Part shown: positions 10,521-19,616 of the stretch, one piece after another
Layout of the letters: each line of letters opens with the position of its first letter
How positions within the stretch are numbered: the first letter of the stretch is position 1
Source of the DNA: Chara braunii
Taxonomy: Eukaryota; Streptophyta; Charophyceae; Charales; Characeae
NCBI GenBank assembly: GCA_003427395.1
Contig: BFEA01000018.1
Coordinates: 5,180,344-5,214,797 of the forward strand
DNA length: 34,454 nucleotides
Reading direction: 5' to 3'
Position numbers and translations under genes: made by a program
Notes under the pieces: model-generated
What the model was told of the DNA's origin: nothing
Seen by the model: only the letters and a program-made list of their open reading frames with translations
Databases searched by the model: none

Positions 10521-11330
10521 CTATTCTCTTATCTCGATATTGGAAATGAACTGAAAAAACAAATCCGCCAGGGATATGAGAGTGATCCTATTTGGAGTCC
10601 TATCATTGGAAGTCTACGGAAGAACCCTGAGTTGTTTCCAGAATATCGAATAACTGATGACTTACTCTTCTTACTGGATAAAATCGAGGACCGATTGTGT
10701 GTTCCTCACCTAGAACCAATCAAGAGCTTAATCATTGGGGAATGTCATGATCCGGACGACCACTTTGGTTTTACGAAGACGCATGATGATGTACGAGAAC
10801 GTTTGGAATGAAAAGGAATAAAGGAAGATGTACTAACGTATGTACGGACTTGTCTTGTCTGTTAGAGGAACAAACCCTCACATGAGAATCCGATGGGACT
10901 ATTACGACCACTGCCTATTCCAAGTGAGTCAAGTGAGTCTATCTCAATTGACTTTATGAGCCTCACTAAGAGTCGAAACGACAATAGTCAGGTAATGGTA
11001 ATCGTCGATAGATTCTCTAAGTATGCTATGTTCATTTCTTTGCCCGCTGAAGCTAGAACCAAACTAGTCATACAAAAGTTTCAAATGCAATGACTCTCTG
11101 AGTATGAATTTCCCAAAATCATTGTATCAGATAGCGATGTTTGGTTCACTAGTTTACAATGACAAAAGTTGATGGAAGTTTATGAAACAATGACAAAAGT
11201 TGATGGAAGTCTATAGAACCAAGTTGACCATGTCGTCAGACAAACATCGTGAAACGAATGGTCAAACTGAGCAAATGAACCGTCTTTGTCAACAACTTTT
11301 GTGAATGTATATCCGTCCAGATCAGAATGA
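10521..11330 (+). pseudogene. Chromovirus integrase, zinc and catalytic domains
   Basis: Integrase inserts the cDNA into chromosomes. The N-terminal H2C2 zinc region reads GECHDPDDHFGFTKTH then, after a stop, TYVRTCLVC. The core follows: MGLLRPLPIPSESSESIS then IDFMSLTKSR (first Asp), VMVIVDRFSKYAMFISLP, IIVSDSDVWFTS (second Asp) and, in a shifted frame, ETNGQTEQMNR (Glu). Stops occur at 10809-10811, near 10863 and repeatedly after 11090. A 30-bp tandem duplication at about 11160-11215 (TGACAAAAGTTGATGGAAGT twice) disrupts the region between the second Asp and the Glu. Confidence 0.9.
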
Positions 11331-12051
11331 CTGGAATGAGAACTTGCCTAAATTGTCAGTGCATATAACAACAGTATACATATTGTCACTGATAGAAGAT
11401 CTAACACACTGCACAAAAGTTGGAAGTCTAGACATCCCATTGATGCTTTAACAAGGGACCAGATTCAGAGGCTACCCCCAGCTACGCGTGAATTTTCAGT
11501 TCTGTACGAAGAAGACATTAAGAAGGTAAAGGAAAACATACAAAAAACCCAGCTGCAAATGATTGAACAAGCTAATAAACATCATCATCCTTCACAATTC
11601 CAAGAAGGGGACTTTGTCTGGGTTTAAGTCTAAAGAATTTTCCTTGGAAGAGAACGTGTCTCAGAAAGTGCTACCTAGCTACTATGGGCCCTGAAGAGTT
11701 CTCAAAGTAATTGGAGGAGAAGATGGACTTTCCTATCATGTAGATATACCTCCACACCTCATGACATACCCTGTCTTCCATGCGTCTAAACTGCTACCTT
11801 ATGTAGAAAGTGATGATTCTCCAAATAGGCTATCTATGATTCCACCCTCTATGAATGGAGGCTATGAAGTTGATAAAATATTGGGGCATGGTTCTTTCTC
11901 TACAGGTGGCAGAGGACGACCTCAGAAGCAGTACAAGGTAACGTTAAAGTCTCAACCCCCATCTGAAGCTAAATGGTTTAGTAGGAAAAAACTTGTACCC
12001 ACTGCTCCTGATATTGTTGGTGCATATGAACATGGGTTAACTGTGAATTGA
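11331..12051 (+). pseudogene. Chromovirus integrase C-terminus and chromodomain
   Basis: The first part is fragmentary (MIEQANKHH- and FQEGDFVWV-like pieces near 11560-11625). The frame at 11761-12051 is open for 96 codons. MTYPVFHASKLLPYVESD matches the HPVFHVS.LKPY motif near the integrase end. Then a chromodomain follows: YEVDKILGH at its start, QYKVTLKSQPPSEAKWFS in the middle and KLVPTAPDIVGAYE at the end. Chromodomains of these elements bind modified histones and guide insertion into heterochromatin. The aromatic-cage positions are partly changed, so binding is uncertain. This is the best-preserved piece of the element. Confidence 0.9.
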
Positions 12052-12398
12052 TGTAATTTCTGTGATAGAACTCGAAAACTGGGACGACAGGAATGCAATA
12101 ACCCATGCCATATGTCTCGTGGAACTGAGGGTCATCAGAAGGCCTACTTGGCCGCCTTCAGCCCAGGCCGGACCAGGGCAAAAAAGATGCTTCACGAATT
12201 CAGGGCTTGGGCGTGTGACAGTTGACTTTGGTCAATTATCGGTTCACCCAACAGTCAAAGTCCAAAGGTACCTAGCCCAGGCCGCAGGTCAAGCACACAC
12301 ACTTGTTTGCACACAGCTACCCAGACTGCATCAAGTCCAAGGGAGAAGTCTGCAACTATACAATCCGGGCCTTCAACTGTGAGTCAATCTGGATGACT
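12052..12398 (+). other. Chromovirus 3' untranslated region
   Basis: The interval lies between the chromodomain stop and the candidate PPT. A frame of 106 codons (12062-12382) has no recognisable motif and is probably chance. GTTGACTTTGG (12219-12229) faces GTCAAAGTCC (12254-12263), a possible weak hairpin. Confidence 0.45.
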
Positions 12399-12407
12399 AA
12401 GGGGAAA
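12399..12407 (+). other. Candidate polypurine tract
   Basis: AAGGGGAAA immediately precedes a TG dinucleotide that could be the 3' LTR start. It is in the right position for plus-strand priming. The 5' LTR lacks its beginning here, so the boundary cannot be confirmed by LTR-LTR comparison. Confidence 0.5.
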
Positions 12408-13221
12408 TGCACCGAGGCCAGACAACCTCGCTGACTATTACTTAAGGTTGGCCTCGAGGAAGTCAAATCATTCAGTCTTGCTATGATGCTTTGACGCTGG
12501 CTTGACTTTGGCGAGACGCTGGCTACATGTTGGCTGTAAACAGGCGCTGCGGGCGACAACACAAGGTGGAGGCAGCATGCTGGCGCTTTCTCAGTGCGCC
12601 AGGCTATTCTACGTGGCATGCTGACGTGGTGCTGCCGCTGGTATATGTGGCGCTGCCTCTAGTCTACGTGGCATGCTGATGTGGCGCTGCCTCTGATATA
12701 TATGGCGCTGCCTCTGGTCTACATGGCATGCTGATGTGGCACTGTCTCTGGTATACGTGGCGCTGCCTCTGGTCGACGTGGCATGCTAACATAGCGCTGC
12801 CTCTGGTCAACCTGGCATGCTGACGTGGCACTGCCTCTGGTATATGTGGCACTACCTCTAGTCTACGTGGCATGCTGATGTGGCGCTGCCTCTGGTTTAC
12901 ATGGTGCTGCTACTAGTCTACATTGGTGATGTGGCGAATGCCACCTATTTCGATTGCTGATGTGACATTATCCACGCTGTCTACATGAGGTGAATGGTTG
13001 CGAGGAGGAGGAAGATCGGAATCTGTGGATGTAGGGAATCGGGTACTCACCTGCGGTTGACGTCGTCACTGGAAATCTGCTGTGTCTTCGGAGTCTTCAT
13101 GAGATAAAGTGTCACGTGGCACTATTGAGTGTGATCAAGAATATACTTATTATCATTGATGATGTGGTGTGGAAAGAAGCCCGGAGAGGGAACGGGATCT
13201 GAAGGGTTTATTACTGTGTGA
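12408..13221 (+). repeat. 3' LTR, cut by LINE-B
   Basis: The segment 12631-13221 matches the 5' LTR. The start at 12408 is inferred from the adjacent purine tract and TG. The LTR stops at TTACTGTGTGA, where LINE-B's tail begins; the 5' LTR shows that about 165 further bases should follow. GTGTCACGTGGCACT (13109-13123) contains a perfect CACGTG that is mutated in the 5' LTR copy. Confidence 0.85.
12631..12905 (+). repeat. LTR minisatellite of 21- and 34-bp units
   Basis: Ten units, five of 21 bp (GCTGCCTCTGG plus TATATGTGGC) and five of 34 bp (GCTGCCTCTGG, TCTACGTGG, then CATGCTGATGTGGC), follow one another, mostly alternating. The 5' LTR has only four units (4650-4759). The array has therefore changed length since insertion, or the 5' LTR was cut inside it. 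Confidence 0.92.
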
Positions 13222-13270
13222 TTTTTTTATTTATTTATTTATTTATTATTTTTTTAAACACCCCAAGTAG

Positions 13271-13308
13271 TTGCTAGTGATGCTGATAAGAGCAGACACC
13301 ACTAGCAA
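13271..13308 (-). other. 3'-terminal LINE stem-loop (LINE-B)
   Basis: On the minus strand TTGCTAGTG pairs perfectly with CACTAGCAA around GTG, TCTGCTCTTATCAG and CAT. An inner TGCT/AGCA pairing encloses CTTATC. The A-rich tail begins about 15 nt further on. Confidence 0.85.
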
Positions 13309-13607
13309 ACTGGGAGAGTCTCCATCTATTGGTGGGGAACATCACCTGCTGGAAAACGGGTCCAGCGTCCCTTATACAAAAATTGAGAATGTCTGAGAAC
13401 AATGAGAATAGTGACTGTGAGGTCTGCCATTGATTGCCCTGCGCCTAAGGGGATTGACTGAGTTCCTTGTACTTCTTCACCCTCATATGAGCAGCGTCAG
13501 ATGTCTTATTATAAACTGGTACTAATTGAATAGATGATCCTGATAAAAGTGATGAATCATCTCGTGGAAAACCCTGATGAGCAACTTTTCCAACTGGTAG
13601 TTGTTTC

Positions 13608-14290
13608 CTACAAACCAAACCAAGAGCTTGAAACCAGAGCATTTGCTAGGAGGGGGGAAGGATCAGGGAATTCTGATAATGGGCGCATAGGTACTGAAAC
13701 CTCACTGGTGGTCCAATCATCAAAAACCATTTTATAGTCCCTTTTAAGTCCAGCATTATCATCATTCATTGCCCCATCCCAACACTCCATATTCTCTTTC
13801 CCCGGTTTCCACCCAACCACTTGCTTGTGAATTTTCGAAAATGATTCATAATTTCAGTTTTATCATAGAGAAATTTTACTTTTTCTTTTATTTGATCCCA
13901 CTTTATCAAAATGTCTGTTTGAATTTGCTGCTTAATTGTATCTGTGAAGTCTGGGCCGTCTAACCTAGCCCCTTCCCATTCATAAGTACAACTTCTCATC
14001 CAGATGGCCCACATAACCGCTCTTCTCCCTATTTGGAATAGATTATCTATAAATTCCTCATTTTCTTTTACTAACTCTGGATCCGGGCTCCAAGTTTCTA
14101 GAAGTATAACTTTCCATCCCCATGACCATTTGATTTGTGGGACTAGTTGTGACCAGATACGGTCCCACCACCTCCAAAGCCAGACCAAACTTGGGCACTG
14201 CATAAAAATATGCTCAATGATTTCCAGAGATATTCTACGGATTTACAAAGTTTGCACCATCTTTCTGTTAATCCTTTCTGTTCTAAGGAG
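13608..14290 (-). pseudogene. LINE-B ORF2 C-terminus with zf-RVT motif
   Basis: The zf-RVT signature is split by a frameshift near 14205-14240: one frame gives WCKLC and the next EIIEHIFMQCPSLVWLWRWW, which together resemble the C-x2-C...E.IEHIF.QCP motif of LINE-A. Downstream come NHFRKFTSKWLGGNRGKR and then, in another frame, RDYKMVFDDW and LSEFPDPSP, the conserved C-terminal end of the family. The zinc region is thought to help RNA or DNA binding in plant LINE ORF2; here it is disrupted. Confidence 0.82.
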
Positions 14291-15472
14291 GATCTGTCAA
14301 TGAGCCAATCATTAGTTGGAAGACATCTATGTTCAATTTGTCATTGGAGAGAAGCTATTTTTGCTGGTTTGTCTTTGATTGTTTTGAACCAACGTACCGG
14401 TCTCAACTCTTCTTTACTTATATTAAGCTGTTTCATCCACCTTGTTGAGACTTTATCTTTCATATTAATTTTAGGACGCAGCATACGATATGCTGATTTG
14501 ATTTTGAGTGAATATATATTCCTCTTGAATGATCTGTTGTGGTTTCTTTTTTTTGTCTCTGAATTCCATACCCAATTAGCCGGGTCAAGAGGGAGTTCTG
14601 AGATAGGGCAGTCTGGCTAGAATGCAATCCATGAGTCCTTGCTCCTAAATACCCTTATCCTGAAGATCTGTTGAGCCTGTACCCATCTTGTTTCCCCTTG
14701 ATCTATCGAAGATGCAATATTGGTGGAGGATAATGAAAAGATATGTAAGAGAAATCTTTCATTTTGATCATTATTCTGGATTATGCCAATTTCCTGGGTT
14801 TGTGCCTTAATAGCTACCCAATCATTTGTCATAAATTTGAGGCCACCCTTCAGAATACGAACCCATTCAAGTGGGATGAGTTCAATTATCTTCTCCAGAG
14901 ATTCCATCTGATGGTGACAGTACTTAAGTTGCCTCCTTAGATTAGGTGGATCTATCCAATCCTTGGTATCCTTATCCCATATATCCTTAATTCTTATGAC
15001 ACCGTTTTTAATCCATCACTTCCAAGGTGTATGCATACAGTGGAGAACATAACCATTGGAATCTCGAATCCATCTGTTATCAAATAGGGGCTGATGACAC
15101 ACTTCCTCCCACCTTTCTGGTGATAATTTGTCAGTTAGAGGAAGTTGTCTCCAGGTTTTCAACATGGAGACCCAAATGGGTCGTTTTTCAAATCTTGTCT
15201 AACAACTTTTCTACTTGAAATCGTGGTTGTTGTTATTGGTTTAGAAATCCCCCTAGGAATAGTCCAAGAACGGTTCTCTAACCAAGATAATGGGTCAATT
15301 TCTTCAGCTGTAGGAGGTGCAAGACGTTTGATTTGTTCCAAAGCTAATGGTGCCTCATAGTCTGTGGAATAAAAAACAAACATTGAAGCCATTGAATTGA
15401 AAGAGCCTTGGTTTGGATTGTAGGATCAAGAATCCCCAAGCCACCCTGCGCTTTCGGTTGGATAATAGACTG
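14291..15472 (-). pseudogene. LINE-B ORF2 region between RT and zf-RVT
   Basis: This region has no single long frame. Pieces such as 14617-14907 (ELIPLEWVRILKGGLKFMTN) and 15159-15392 align in position with LINE-A's connecting region. GGLGILDP is visible near 15430-15455 in minus orientation and marks the end of the RT thumb. Several stops and frame changes interrupt it. Confidence 0.65.
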
Positions 15473-16966
15473 TCAAGCTACCCTGTTGATAACACTATTG
15501 TACTCATGATTTCCCCTCCATAGAAAGACAGTTAGTTGACGCTCGAGAGGTGTAAGGAAGTCTTTATCCATAGCCCAAATTCCTGACTTATACCAAATTG
15601 ATACCAGAATGACATTATTAATAATCAATGACCTCCCAAAAATAGAGGTATGTTTGTTTTTCCATACTTTCATTTTTGCCTGGGCAGGTTGGAAGATCCA
15701 TTGATTATGATTCTTTGGTTTCCCTTCAGCAGATAAAAAAATTCCCAATATCCTTATAGGAGTATCCCGGGAGAACCATTTTATCCTTGGTGTATCTTGG
15801 GGTCTCCCTCCTTGATGATGGATCCACCAACCTGTTGTTTTACTACCCAAGTTAACTTTCATGTCTGAGACGCGACAAAACTTATTCATCAAGTTTTGAA
15901 TTTCTATCATATTCTCATGAGTTGCATCAACCATAAGGGAAAGGTCATCATCAAAAAGGGAGCAAACTGGGATTGCCTCCTCTGGTATGTTAGTGACTTG
16001 AATCTTGCGAATGTCCTTGTGATGACGCAGATTAACTGCCAATGCTTCCATGATAATGACAAAGAGAAAGGGCGCTAACGGATCACCTTGTCGGACATAT
16101 TTTTCTAGTGAAATGGGGGGTGCCAAATTATTATTAACCATAACCCCTGTGGTATCATTCTGGTGTAGGATTCTCACCCATCTCCTAAAATTTGATCCAA
16201 AATTCATCTTTTCCAAACACTTATCCAAAAAAAGTCAATCTACATGGTTATAGGCTTTTTCAAAATCAATGAATATGAAAGCCGCATTATGTTTGGATTG
16301 GCAAGATATTTTAAGAAGTTCATTTACCAGAAGAATATTATTTTGAATATTTCTACCCTTTATAAATTCAGTCTGGGAATGATGAATGATTTATGGAATT
16401 ATCTCAGACATTTTATCTGTTAATGCTTTAGCTATTAGCTTATATACCACTGTGAGAAGGGTGATTGGCCGATAATTCCTTATGTTTGCCTTATCTCTTT
16501 TTTTATACAGTAGGGTAAGTATTCCCTTACCAACAAATTTTCCCATTTCCCCCGATTCTCATACTGCTTGGTAATAATCCATAAGATCTTCTGACATGAA
16601 ATCCCATGTTGATTCCCAAAATTCCTTTGGGAGCACATCTATACCCCGGGTCTTGTTTTCATCCATAAGTAAGAGAATCTTTCAAACTTCCTCTTTATCT
16701 ATAGGTTTGTTCATTAATATCCTTTGTTCCTCTGTTAGGGATTTATTTAAAGGCACCAGAAATTCTTCTATTTCTAGGAGACGTTGATCTGTAGGGATAT
16801 GTTTGTTTTGAGAAGTAAAAAGAGATTTAAAAAAATTCCTAGCTATTTTTAAGCAGGCGGCTGTCGATGTGACCATACTATTGTTTGGATCCGTCGGGTC
16901 TTCTAATGCCTCAATTATGGTTCTCCCCGTCCTAGCTCTGACCATTGCAAAAAACCTGGCATCCAT
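15473..16966 (-). pseudogene. LINE-B reverse transcriptase
   Basis: Read on the minus strand: a linker with DARFFAMVRARTGRTI (16966-16682), then RT with LTLLYKKRDKANIRNYRPIT, QTEFIKGRNIQNNILLVNEL, FIFIDFEKAYNHVD (block A Asp), KYVRQGDPLAPFLFVIIM and VCSLFDDDLSLMVDAT, then GWWIHHQGG and IFGRSLIINNVILVS. The open frame 15473-16228 covers the last 250 codons. The usual FADD catalytic box reads FDDD here; both catalytic Asp are kept but the preceding Ala is changed. Stops near 16220-16400 and 16560 separate the blocks. Confidence 0.92.
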
Positions 16967-17384
16967 TGCTCCCTCCGTATTCTAGTTCCAGTATTGCTAA
17001 TACATACACCCACCTTCCCTGTTCCAGGTTTGCCACAGAGTAGGTGATGTCCACTCTTGAATTGGGAGGAACCAAAATGGTCACCCCAGAGCTCCCTGGA
17101 GAGATAGCATGCGCTCTATAGGATTGGTAAGGCCATATTTGTTTATGAAGGTAGTTATGTGTATCTTAATTCATAAAGTGTGTTTCTTGAATACATATAA
17201 CGTCTGGCCATTCCTTGCCATCAATGCCCTTTAGTTGGTCATAGATCGCTTGTCTTTTGCTTAGTTTAGCAGAGACCAACCCATTCACATTGAGTGACCT
17301 TAGGTCTAAGTCTGTCTGCCTTTTAAGCAATTTCCATTTTTTGTCTTTATTGTACAAAGCATCAATAACTTTAATTCTTTCCAT
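16967..17384 (-). pseudogene. LINE-B endonuclease remnant, start of ORF2
   Basis: ORF2 starts at ATG 17384, about 25 nt after the ORF1 stop. The first 72 codons include LDLRSLNVNGLVSAKLSKRQ and WPDVICIQETHFMN, the N-terminal motifs of the EEP (APE-like) endonuclease that nicks the target. After one stop the frame goes on (IWPYQSYRAHAISPGSSGVT, then QGRWVYVLAIL) to about 16985 and then joins the RT linker directly. The motifs NIYG and GDFNATP seen in LINE-F are absent, so roughly two-thirds of the endonuclease has been deleted. Confidence 0.85.
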
Positions 17385-17408
17385 AAAAAATTATCTCAGC
17401 GATCTAAT

Positions 17409-17890
17409 AGGTCATACAGTCAGAGAGTAAAAGGCCGATTTGTTTACAAGACCTTCCACTGACCTGAATCCAGCACCCCCCCCTTCTCTATAATGCCATG
17501 TTTGAGCACTCTTGCTAGAAGGACCCCCACATCCTCCTCTTACCAAAAAAGTCCAGCCTTGATTTTGAGTATCTGAACCTCTTTGAGAGACTCCTGCCCA
17601 AACCATCTCAACTCTTCCTGTTTGGTCCCTTCATACTTAATATACACATCTATTTCTGCTATCCTTTGTTCTTCTGTGGATAATGAAAGAAAAGCTACTG
17701 CTCCTGGCGGGAAATTTTCTTTAATAAATTTCATTATTTCCAGTTGAGACCATGATTCCCCTGCCATTCCTCCTGTAAGGGTAACCAAAGACATAAAAAC
17801 TGCGGTCTGGAACCATGCATCGTTATTTCCCCATACACCGCCCCCTGAGGTTCTGACAAGCCTATTTGCCAACATCCCCCTTTACACCTG
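17409..17890 (-). pseudogene. LINE-B ORF1 C-terminal module (LRWF)
   Basis: Frames 17540-17875 and 17412-17606 give the C-terminus of ORF1. The central stretch has IMKFIKENFPPGA, then DVYIKYEGT, ELRWFGQESL and VQILKIKAG. LINE-F has a gap-free match at 30742-31047 (HDFLIKHF, TFVRFED, LRWFSHVSL, LQHLKMKA). I do not recognise this module as a named domain. Being last in ORF1, just before ORF2, it may be an RNA-binding or multimerisation part, but that is inference. A frameshift near 17540-17600 separates the two pieces. Confidence 0.7.
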
Positions 17891-18444
17891 ACAGGTAAGA
17901 AAACCACACCTGTCTTTGACGGCAGTAGATCCCCTTGTCCTTGAGCCATTCTTTGTTTCAGCTTTTGTCGTATGCTAGAGGTGCTTAGTTCTAATATTCT
18001 AAGATCTTGCTTCTTCCCTTCCTTGTATTCTTCCCTTACTTCGTCCTCCCCCTGTCTCTCCTCTATCACGGTTTCTTCCCTTTTCTTGGGTTGAGCAGGT
18101 TCTCGTGCTGGTTGTCCTTCCAAAAGTAGATATTTCCGTTCTCCCGTGATTTCAGATACCATTTCTTTCAGTCTAAGCATGAAATTTTCACTGCCTTGAG
18201 TGTCCCTTAATAGGGATTGGGTTCCCTTGGGAGAAACTATTGTGGAGACCTCTACCGTATTCTGAAAAAGCAGTTTTCCATATGCTGCTCGAACCAGACT
18301 GTCGCCAACTGTCTGCAGGACCACCACAGATGGACTAAGGAACAACAGATCGTTCTGGTCCATTTTCTTTTCCTGTAATCCAGCAGTCAGAATCGCTCCT
18401 GATTGTGCATCTTTATCTGACAGACAGTTGGGACCAGGAGGCAA
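17891..18444 (-). pseudogene. LINE-B ORF1 middle, charged linker
   Basis: The open frame 17734-18444 (236 codons) starts in a low-similarity region and contains a Glu/Lys-rich segment (REETVIEERQGEDEVREEY) and SIRQKLKQRMAQGQGD. LINE-F has an acidic linker in the same place (31228-31620), so the position is conserved but the sequence is not. It is likely disordered. In its last 50 codons it overlaps the LRWF-module frame, showing an indel. Confidence 0.6.
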
Positions 18445-18448
18445 AGCC

Positions 18449-18640
18449 TCTTGAGACTATGAGTCAACCCAACTCTCTGTTGCAGCATTCTTAATAAAAG
18501 GTTGGGATTGCAATCTCTGCTCCGGTACCGTATTCAGAATTCCTTGAGACTGTGAATCCACCTAGTTTGCTTTTGCAGCATTCTGGGACTGCAATTCCTG
18601 CCCCGATGCTGTATTCAGAGTTATTACATGTGAACACTGT
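18449..18640. repeat. About 94-bp direct duplication inside LINE-B
   Basis: CTTGAGACT, a TTGCAGCATTCT block, and CC..TGCTGTATTCAGA / CGGTACCGTATTCAGA occur twice, starting near 18449 and 18543. The copies are diverged and the first has a short insertion (TAATAAAAGG). Confidence 0.7.
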
Positions 18641-18986
18641 ATTTCTGATGAGACATCTTCTAGCTTGTCCAGCATCTCACAAGGAATACTTGTGGGATGC
18701 ACCTGACCCGCTATTTTCCGAGATACGTATTTGTTTTTCTTTTTTTTTTTGTATTTTTTCCATTTTCTTTGCAGATCTTGATTTGTCTGTTATGCTTTAA
18801 ATTGGATCCGCAAAGGGTAAGAGCAAGTTGAGTGAGTCTGATACGTTGAGGTCCGTGGTTGGTTGTTTCCCCAGTATGCCGCGTTTTTTTTTTTTTTTTT
18901 ATTCACTTTGGACTGGGTATTGTGTTTCCTAGCAAGTGCCTTGATTTTCCTCAAGCTGCCAGACCTTATTTCAGTCTTTCGGTGAG
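18641..18986. other. Unassigned interval inside LINE-B
   Basis: It carries T-runs (18742-18751 and 18887-18901) and no frame resembling ORF1. It may be a decayed part of ORF1 or a later insertion. Confidence 0.35.
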
Positions 18987-19562
18987 TTACATTCCTTTCA
19001 CCCTTCTTAGTGCAGAAGATCCCTGATGAATATCCTGCGTATTGCCACTGCCACTTGTCACAAGAAGAGGAAGGAGCTTCTTTGTTACCACATTTAGTAA
19101 CCTATGGCTCGTGGTAGGCCAGTCTGAGCCATGTGGTAAGCCATATTGTAGTGCCAGTTTCAAACTCTCACTGTTCACCAATACCAACATCAAGTGATCA
19201 CGGAACTGTAGCCAGAAATCATCGTGCCGATCTAGAAATTTGGTTTTCAGATTTGAGATCAGCCAATCCCCTAGCTTTGTTAGTTCCACATGAAGATCAC
19301 CCCCCCCTTCTTTGGGATTGTCCAAAAGTGGAGTAAACTGGGGTATCACAATTGGAGCAACTTCCACTTCCATGGGTTCTATACTCAGTGCCACTTTGAG
19401 AGGGTCGATGTCCATTGGATGATTAGCCTGTTCCTCAGTAGGATCAAGGGTCCGATCTGTGAGGCCTCCTTCCCCTCCATCCTTGGACAGTGAACATTTT
19501 TCCGTTCTTTCGTTGTTGTTTTTCTTTCCATTTTTGTTTCTTTGAAACATCGATAGGGGCAC
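18987..19562 (-). pseudogene. LINE-B ORF1, W..NLK..F/FW module
   Basis: This open frame of 191 codons has a basic start (NGKKNNNERTEKC), HPMDIDPLKVALSIEPMEVE, then LTKLGDWLISNLKTKF and DDFWLQFRDHLMLVLVNSE. The last part aligns without gaps to LINE-F near 31690-31830 (IKQLAEWVLKNLKMRF, EFWDNLYAQLVNILTSS). The pattern L..W...NLK..F.....FW......L.. suggests a short helical module. A preceding PMD(I/V)(D/N) motif occurs in both. This is the most upstream ORF1 piece found for LINE-B; no zinc knuckle precedes it in the window. Confidence 0.7.
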
Positions 19563-19616
19563 ATAAGTTTTGTTTTAGCCTAGATCAGTGCAAGCCCTTT
19601 ATCTTGATGATCATGA

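Larger units (their letters stand above)
4650..13221 (+). mobile_element. Degraded Ty3/gypsy chromovirus
   Basis: The order is partial 5' LTR, tRNA-iMet-type PBS, gag with CCHC knuckle, aspartic protease, RT (YLDD), RNase H, integrase (H2C2, D, D, E), chromodomain, candidate polypurine tract and 3' LTR. Protease-RT-RNase H-integrase order and the C-terminal chromodomain identify the chromovirus branch of Ty3/gypsy. The internal region has many in-frame stops and frameshifts and the RT is split by an inserted foldback element. Over their shared 315 bp or so the LTRs agree at roughly nine positions in ten by eye, so the insertion is old. The 5' LTR lacks its start and the 3' LTR lacks its end. 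Confidence 0.92.
13222..19562 (-). mobile_element. LINE-B, near full-length but broken LINE
   Basis: Reading right to left: ORF1 pieces (19562 to about 17409), ORF2 from 17384 (endonuclease remnant, RT, zf-RVT C-terminus to about 13608), a 3' UTR with stem-loop, then a tail of A-runs and (TAAA)n at 13222-13256. The tail touches the interior of the chromovirus 3' LTR, so LINE-B inserted after the chromovirus. It shares its 3' end with LINE-A, C and D and its ORF1 modules with LINE-F. The left end of ORF1 (zinc knuckle) was not found, and the missing LTR tail is not on its other side. Confidence 0.88.

Noticed and set aside
9001-11170. Possible recoding of TGA in the chromovirus pol region, since many stops are TGA
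   Set aside because: The positions correspond to different residues in related elements (Gly, Gln, Trp, charged residues), and TAA and TAG stops and frameshifts also occur. This is decay, not a changed code.
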